A DNA stretch of 33,541 nucleotides, from the NCBI GenBank assembly GCA_038116745.1, contig JAYODW010000048.1:1-33541 (forward strand), given 5' to 3'. The notes under the pieces are model-generated. The model was given only the letters and a program-made list of their open reading frames with translations. It was not told the DNA's origin and searched no databases. The stretch comes from JAYODW01 sp038116745 (lineage in GTDB: Bacteria > Pseudomonadota > Gammaproteobacteria > Ga0077536). A program made the translations under genes and the position numbers. Positions 31,800-33,541 of this stretch are shown in pieces (within the stretch, counting starts at the first letter, position 1; each line of letters starts with the position of its first letter).

Positions 31800-33002
31800 A
31801 TGCCGACCTTAAATCGAAAACGTGTACTGCTGATCATCTCGGGTGGCATCGCGGCCTACAAGTCGCCGGACGTCGTCAGACGCATGCGCGAGGCGGGAGC
31901 TGAGGTTCGCGTTGTTATGACAGAGGCCGCAGTCCGGTTCGTTACGCCGCTGACGCTGCAGGCGGTGTCAGGCTTGCCGGTGACGACAGATCTTTTTGAT
32001 CCGACTGCCGAAGCCGCGATGGGACATATTGAGCTGGCTCGGTGGTGTGACTGTATCGTGATTGCACCAGCGACGGCAGACTTTCTGGGGCGGCTAAGTC
32101 ACGGCCGGGCGGATGACCTAGCGACAACAATCTGCCTTGCGAGTCGAGCGCCGGTTCTGGCTGCACCAGCAATGAACCAGCAGATGTGGGCACATCCTGC
32201 GACGATTGAAAATCTAACCCGATTGAAAGATTGGGGTGTCTGTTTCTGCGGACCTGCCGAGGGCAGCCAAGCCTGCGGAGAAACGGGGCCAGGGCGGATG
32301 ATGGAGAGCGAAGCGATCGTCGACGCGGCCGCTGGCCTGTTTAGACCCGGCGTGCTTGATGGCAAACGGGTTTTGGTCACGGCAGGGCCTACCCGGGAGG
32401 CGATCGACCCTGTTCGCTATATCTCCAACCACAGCTCGGGCAGGATGGGCTATGCCGTTGCCGAAGCGGCGCAGGAGGCAGGGGCTGTCGTTACTCTGGT
32501 TTCGGGCCCGGTGCAGCTGGCGCTGCCCGCGGGTATGGCGGTGATTCAAATCGAGTCTGCCGCGGAGATGCTGCGCGCTGTGCTTGAGTGCGTCGCTGAT
32601 GCAGACATTTTTATAGCCGCTGCTGCAGTCGCCGACTATCGCCCGGCTCAGCCAGCGGGCCAGAAGATAAAGCGCTCCGGTGATGCCGTGACTCTTCGGT
32701 TGGAGCCAAATCCAGATATCCTTGCGCAGGTCGCCGCGCGCGATCCCGCGCCCTTTACGGTTGGTTTTGCCGCGGAAACAGAGGCGCTTGAAGAACATGC
32801 TCGTGAAAAACTTGCCCGCAAACAGCTGGATATGATTGCTGCGAACGTGGTTGGTCCGGGGCTGGGCTTCAATACAGACGAGAATGCTTTGCTGGTGCTC
32901 TGGCCCGGAGGTCAGCAATGTCTGGAAAAAAGCCCGAAAACCAGACTCGCGCGAGAACTCATACGGCTGGTGGCGCAGCGTCATCAGGCAGTCAGGGAAT
33001 AG
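31800..33002 (+). CDS. coaBC: Phosphopantothenoylcysteine synthetase/decarboxylase
   Basis: Bifunctional coenzyme A enzyme (also called dfp). The N-terminal FMN-dependent CoaC domain has the GGIAAYKSPD nucleotide motif, catalytic H76 in GHIELA, PAMN (123-126) and the substrate-recognition cysteine C159 in ACGETGPGRM. The C-terminal CoaB ligase domain begins near KRVLVTAGPTREAIDPVRY and has NHSSGRMG and a KIKRSGD lysine segment. ATG 31800 is chosen by homology; upstream frame is antisense to radC. In many gammaproteobacteria dut then algC follow; here dut is absent. Confidence 0.96.
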   Translation: MPTLNRKRVLLIISGGIAAYKSPDVVRRMREAGAEVRVVMTEAAVRFVTPLTLQAVSGLPVTTDLFDPTAEAAMGHIELARWCDCIVIAPATADFLGRLSHGRADDLATTICLASRAPVLAAPAMNQQMWAHPATIENLTRLKDWGVCFCGPAEGSQACGETGPGRMMESEAIVDAAAGLFRPGVLDGKRVLVTAGPTREAIDPVRYISNHSSGRMGYAVAEAAQEAGAVVTLVSGPVQLALPAGMAVIQIESAAEMLRAVLECVADADIFIAAAAVADYRPAQPAGQKIKRSGDAVTLRLEPNPDILAQVAARDPAPFTVGFAAETEALEEHAREKLARKQLDMIAANVVGPGLGFNTDENALLVLWPGGQQCLEKSPKTRLARELIRLVAQRHQAVRE

Positions 33003-33161
33003 ACAATCCTGATCGGCGTACTGGCGAGCGGTTACACTTCAGGCACCACGCAGAAAAATACAGTTCACGCTGGATAGGGGGCGCGCGGGAATGACTCGGT
33101 GTCACGCAGCAGCAGGATGCGGTCGCAGATTTACTTCAGAAATTTCAGGGGGCGTCGCCTG

Positions 33162-33541
33162 ATGCGTCCGCTTTCGGCTAATGCCGGGCTGTTTTTCTGC
33201 AGCGTTCTTTTGCTTGTAGCCGGGGCGGCCACCTCGGACGAGGCGGACCCCGCAGCTATCGCGACGTCTATCGCAGGCAAGCTGTCATCCACCCTGCGTA
33301 CTTACCGTTCTTCAGCTGAGGAGCTGGCTAAATCGGAGGCAACGCGCGCTCTGGCGCGGTCCGCAGCTGCGGAGCGGACATCCCAAGTACTCGCCGAGCT
33401 CCCTTTCCCAGACCTCGAAGGTATCTCGGCCGTGAGATTGCTCGCGGCAGACACGCGCGATCCCGATGACGCGCTGACGCCGCCGCTCAGCTTTTCCGCG
33501 CTCTCCATGGTGCGTAACGCGGCCAAAACGAGGAAAGCGCC
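33162..33541 (+). CDS. N-terminal part of a membrane-extended AlgC-type phosphomannomutase (partial)
   Basis: The open frame runs off the window (126 codons seen). It opens with a transmembrane segment (about residues 6-24), then a helical, alanine-rich domain ending in AVRLLAADTRDPDDALTPPLSFSALSMVRNA. That pattern, and the location after coaBC, match the N-terminal periplasmic-like extension carried by some proteobacterial phosphomannomutase/phosphoglucomutase (AlgC) proteins; the catalytic domain would follow outside the window. The ATG at 33162 has AGGGGG 9 nt upstream; ATG 33117 is in frame but lacks a spaced ribosome site. It overlaps by 1 nt (TGATG) a 23-codon frame starting at 33091. 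Confidence 0.6.
   Translation, partial: MRPLSANAGLFFCSVLLLVAGAATSDEADPAAIATSIAGKLSSTLRTYRSSAEELAKSEATRALARSAAAERTSQVLAELPFPDLEGISAVRLLAADTRDPDDALTPPLSFSALSMVRNAAKTRKA

Noticed and set aside
31690..31800. Forward promoter TTGGAG-N18-TATAGG for coaBC
   Set aside because: Both boxes match only 4 of 6 positions and overlap the radC -10 region; not strong enough to annotate.
32214..32984. 256-codon reverse-strand frame
   Set aside because: Antisense to the well-conserved CoaB domain; no recognisable motif.
1..33541. CRISPR array, tRNA, rRNA, phage or insertion sequence
   Set aside because: No spaced direct repeats, cloverleaf, rRNA segment, integrase, transposase or structural phage gene was seen on either strand.

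Overview
The window is a chromosomal, housekeeping stretch of a gammaproteobacterium. The evidence is the long E. coli-type GyrB, a comF gene divergent from a bioB-F-C-D operon, an aa3 cytochrome oxidase cluster in the Pseudomonas-like order (coxB-coxA-ctaG-coxC-DUF2909-SURF1-thioredoxin-like-ctaA-ctaB), ftsY-ftsE-ftsX-rpoH, and the blocks M16/M16/rsmD/coaD/fdx/ggt/mutM and rpmB-rpmG/radC/coaBC/algC. Genes are densely packed with many 1-14 nt overlaps and several GTG or TTG starts. I cannot place it below class; a marine, Pseudomonas- or Cellvibrio-related lineage would fit. Two runs of exactly 100 N (17018-17117 and 28157-28256) are scaffold gaps of probably unknown true size, so this is a draft genome or MAG. 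No phage, insertion sequence, CRISPR array, tRNA or rRNA was seen.

Layout. 25-3089: gyrB and convergent comF. 3142-6963: a well-formed sigma70 promoter and the biotin operon bioB-bioF-bioC-bioD; bioH, usual between bioF and bioC in gammaproteobacteria, is missing. 6967-16123: a DUF2244 protein, then cytochrome c oxidase structural genes, a 39-residue small protein, Cu(B) chaperone ctaG and coxC ending in a strong terminator; then DUF2909 (reverse), SURF1, a CxxxC thioredoxin-fold protein, heme A synthase ctaA, heme O synthase ctaB and, where a SCO copper chaperone is often found, an unknown polytopic membrane protein. 16134-19428 (reverse): ftsY, ftsE, ftsX (broken by a gap) and rpoH, overlapping or nearly abutting. 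19608-25377 (forward): two M16 zinc-protease-family proteins, rsmD, coaD, a 2[4Fe-4S] ferredoxin and gamma-glutamyltransferase. 25374-28981 (reverse): a Gld-like ABC export module (ATPase, permease, GldG-like protein; ATPase and permease cut by a gap) followed by mutM. 29081-29207: a rod-folding RNA with an SRP (4.5S) RNA-like core and a terminator. 29339-30523: desA-type lipid desaturase. 30536-31687 (reverse): rpmG, rpmB, radC. 31800-33002: coaBC; then, without the usual dut, the beginning of what looks like an AlgC-type phosphomannomutase with an N-terminal membrane extension.

Functionally the window joins cofactor supply (biotin, coenzyme A, heme O/A), terminal respiration and its assembly factors, co-translational membrane targeting (FtsY and the possible SRP RNA), division-linked FtsEX and the heat-shock sigma factor. 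I found no clearly new multi-gene system. The items most worth a second look are the SRP-like RNA with an unusual apex, the unknown membrane protein in the SCO position, the CxxxC protein without a visible third copper ligand, and the missing bioH and dut.
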